In this document: in pieces, positions 62,801 to 64,000 of the stretch
How the letters are laid out: every line of letters starts with the position of its first letter
Position numbering within the stretch: the stretch's first letter is position 1
Source: Sphingobium psychrophilum
GTDB lineage: Bacteria; Pseudomonadota; Alphaproteobacteria; Sphingomonadales; Sphingomonadaceae
Length of the DNA stretch: 64,000 nt
Assembly (NCBI RefSeq): GCF_012927105.1
Contig: NZ_JABBFV010000010.1
Location: 91,317-155,316, forward strand
Direction of reading: 5' to 3'
Position numbers and translations under genes: made by a program
Notes under the pieces: model-generated
What the model was told of the DNA's origin: nothing
Databases searched by the model: none
The model's input: the letters and a program-made list of their open reading frames with translations, nothing else

Positions 62801-63091
62801 ATGGGCAAGATGGACCCAAACCTGCTTGAGGTTTCGGCAAAGGAAGTTGCCGGGAAACTCGGCTTCTACACGGATGAGGCGATGCTGCGTCCGGTGGGTA
62901 TTCAGAAGCATGGGGTCACGCGGGTCGTGATGTTGTCGCTAATGGAATATGAACGACTGCTGCGCCGGGATCGGCAGGTCCTATTGACGAGAGACCTCGA
63001 TGACGAAACGCTCGACGCCATCCTCACCGCAGAGCCGGGGGAACGCTCCACGGAAGTCGGGCGGCGGCTGGCCGATCCCGACTCCGGGTGA
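62801..63091 (+). CDS. Putative antitoxin (Phd/YefM-like)
   Basis: A 96-residue protein. The region VSAKEVAGKLGFYTDEAMLR, then VGIQKHGVTRVVMLSLMEYERLLRR, follows the Phd/YefM pattern of a short N-terminal DNA-binding fold with the 'V-hG-V-hS-x2-EY' segment. The C-terminal tail (DETLDAILTAEPGERSTEVG) would wrap the toxin. AAGGAGG lies just upstream of the ATG. The toxin gene overlaps its last 92 bases, which supports a type II toxin-antitoxin pair. Upstream, 62620-62780 has several AAACC/GGTT-type short palindromes that may be its operator. Confidence 0.75.
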   Translation: MGKMDPNLLEVSAKEVAGKLGFYTDEAMLRPVGIQKHGVTRVVMLSLMEYERLLRRDRQVLLTRDLDDETLDAILTAEPGERSTEVGRRLADPDSG

Positions 63092-63491
63092 CGTCCTGTG
63101 CTATGCCTATCTTTGGGCGCGGGAAGCGGCCCAAGGGCAGGAAGAAGGGTTGAAGGACAGGCCGGTCGTGGTCGTGCTGGCGGCGACGGATACTGGAAAC
63201 GGGGTCCGGCTGACGGTTGCGCCGATCACCCATAGCGCGCCGGACGGTGCGGAGGGTGCCGTGGAGGTGCCGTTGGCGGTGAAGCGCGATTTAGGTCTGG
63301 ATCGCGAACGTAGCTGGATCGTGGTGAGCGAGGTCAACGGCTTCCTGTGGCCGGGGCCGGACGTGCGACCGCTGGCGGATGGCAGTCCCTTTTATGGCGC
63401 GATACCGGACTGGCTGTTCCTGCGGATGCGGGAAGGGATTGGCGTTCATGCCGGGCGGGGTCGGGTGAGGGTTACAAAAAGGACGGAGTGA
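63000..63491 (+). CDS. Putative toxin, PemK/MazF-like growth inhibitor
   Basis: A 163-residue protein with a ~27-residue N-terminal extension, then PTPGDVLCYAYLWAREAAQG and GLKDRPVVVVLAATD, and later the VTVAPITHS-type strand: the PemK/MazF-like beta-barrel order of motifs (P-GD-V, RPVVV, PITHS). It probably cleaves RNA or interferes with growth unless bound by its antitoxin. It starts inside the antitoxin gene in another frame. The next downstream in-frame starts would remove the PGDV motif, so ATG at 63000 is kept. Confidence 0.7.
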   Translation: MTKRSTPSSPQSRGNAPRKSGGGWPIPTPGDVLCYAYLWAREAAQGQEEGLKDRPVVVVLAATDTGNGVRLTVAPITHSAPDGAEGAVEVPLAVKRDLGLDRERSWIVVSEVNGFLWPGPDVRPLADGSPFYGAIPDWLFLRMREGIGVHAGRGRVRVTKRTE

Positions 63492-63973
63492 GGGTTTAAG
63501 ATGGAGGTTCTTGCACCTGGCACCGTAATCTCCAAATTTTCCAATAAGTGATCGCAGTTGATAAAAATATAGAATGAAATTTAAGTCATGAATTATTCAA
63601 TTGTGGCAACAAAATCTCTAATATTCGGCTTTTGTACGTCTAGCTGTGATTGATTGACTTGTATCTGACGACCTAAAAGAATGCGATTGCCCGCTTGAAG
63701 CCTCATAATTGGGATCCCCAATGCGCCCGAGACAACAGAGGCTGTATTAGCATCCCTTATTTCTGCTTGAAACATTCTTCGAAATTCTATCCGCGAACGA
63801 GGTGCCGGAGCACCAGTAGGGTGGATCGCAAAATAGGTGGGGTTAGACGACCAAACCGCAAATATCTCTGAGAGCCCGATCCGAAACTAAGTTGAGTGGT
63901 ATCAGCGGGTTAGCTTGACGCTTGCCGCAGTCGTTGATTCAGGGGTTTTGCAACAAACTTCCGGAGATCAACA
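63492..63973. other. AT-richer terminal region with an interrupted reading frame and IS end
   Basis: 63492-63592 has no gene and is markedly AT-rich (long A/T runs near 63540-63600). 63593-63890 holds the tail of an unknown minus-strand gene. From about 63893 the sequence is the left end of an IS5-family element. Composition differs from the rest of the window. Confidence 0.6.
63593..63890 (-). pseudogene. C-terminal fragment of an unknown protein, cut by IS
   Basis: A minus-strand frame of about 98 codons without a good start: reading from a stop at the IS junction gives FRIGLSEIFAVWSSNPTYFA, then AIHPTGAPAPRSRIEFRRMF, and ends NIRDFVATIE. The first Met is near residue 39. The family is not recognised. 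The upstream part would be expected beyond the IS5-like element. The DNA is lower in GC than the window average. Confidence 0.5.
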
Positions 63974-64000
63974 ATGTGGACCGATACCACTCGGGCGCAA
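63893..64000 (+). mobile_element. Left end of an IS5-family insertion sequence (truncated by window)
   Basis: The end begins with GAGTGGTATCAGCGGG, resembling IS5-family terminal repeats, and runs into a transposase start at 63974. The right end is outside the window. The exact boundary and target duplication cannot be fixed here. Confidence 0.65.
63974..64000 (+). CDS. IS5 family transposase, first nine codons (3' truncated by window)
   Basis: The ATG follows CGGAG and encodes MWTDTTRAQ, the characteristic start of IS5-family (IS1031-like) transposases, which usually continue with a Y-x-R-x-G-L-R-Y-P-S-D-L-T-D motif. Only nine residues fall in the window, so the call rests on this start plus the inverted-repeat-like end just upstream. 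Confidence 0.65.

Overview
The window looks like chromosomal DNA of an alphaproteobacterium of the Sphingomonadaceae (Sphingobium, Sphingomonas or Novosphingobium type). The basis is the high GC with strong GC3 bias, several small proteins typical of sphingomonads, a large TonB-dependent receptor next to glycosidases, Tat-exported glycosidases, and a GH106 alpha-L-rhamnosidase of the kind known from Sphingomonas. The placement rests on protein resemblance only; there is no rRNA in the window.

Layout. 1-27.9 kb is mostly housekeeping: the radA end and cvpA; proB, an SDR and obg on the minus strand; a TetR gene divergent from a di-iron-like hydrolase; two GNAT acetyltransferases; rplU-rpmA; a KefB/YbaL-type antiporter converging on an Fe-S photolyase; a DEAD-box helicase; the tRNA-Trp-secE-nusG-rplK-rplA block, with repeats between nusG and rplK; a YihY protein; and pyrB with a metal-site-deficient dihydroorotase. 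An accessory stretch (20.4-27.7 kb) follows with a CrtI-like FAD enzyme, a Rieske oxygenase, a solute:Na+ symporter, an enoyl-CoA isomerase-like protein, a DMT transporter divergent from an XRE-cupin regulator, a lipoprotein and a MarR regulator. tRNA-Gln lies at 27.87 kb.

28.1-44.3 kb is the main accessory locus, all on the plus strand. Part one has a PLP dehydratase, a LysR regulator, an amidohydrolase, an MhpA-type FAD monooxygenase, a GlcG-like protein, a type I extradiol (VOC) dioxygenase, an FAH-type hydrolase and a TonB-dependent receptor, closed by a strong hairpin. Part two has an esterase, a Tat-exported GH1 glucosidase, a second secreted esterase, a membrane protein and a GH106 rhamnosidase. 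Read together they suggest uptake and deglycosylation of a plant rhamnosyl-glucosyl phenolic, such as a flavonoid glycoside, followed by hydroxylation, ring cleavage and C-C hydrolysis. This is inference from families.

44.3-53.8 kb carries DUF3422, TIGR02186 and TauE/SafE genes and an NfrB-like glycosyltransferase gene with an NfrA-like partner. The glycosyltransferase gene is cut in two by a 3.87 kb IS1595-family transposon with perfect 24-bp terminal inverted repeats and an 8-9 bp target duplication. The transposon carries five passenger genes, including a Fic protein with a small upstream partner and a DUF6471 regulator candidate.

53.9-64 kb holds nhaA, small membrane proteins and lipoproteins, sucC followed by etfBA, a cold-shock protein, a sphingomonad hypothetical, an overlapping Phd/PemK-type toxin-antitoxin pair, and an AT-richer fragment cut by the start of an IS5-family element at the window edge. 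Several families of extragenic palindromes are scattered through the spacers.
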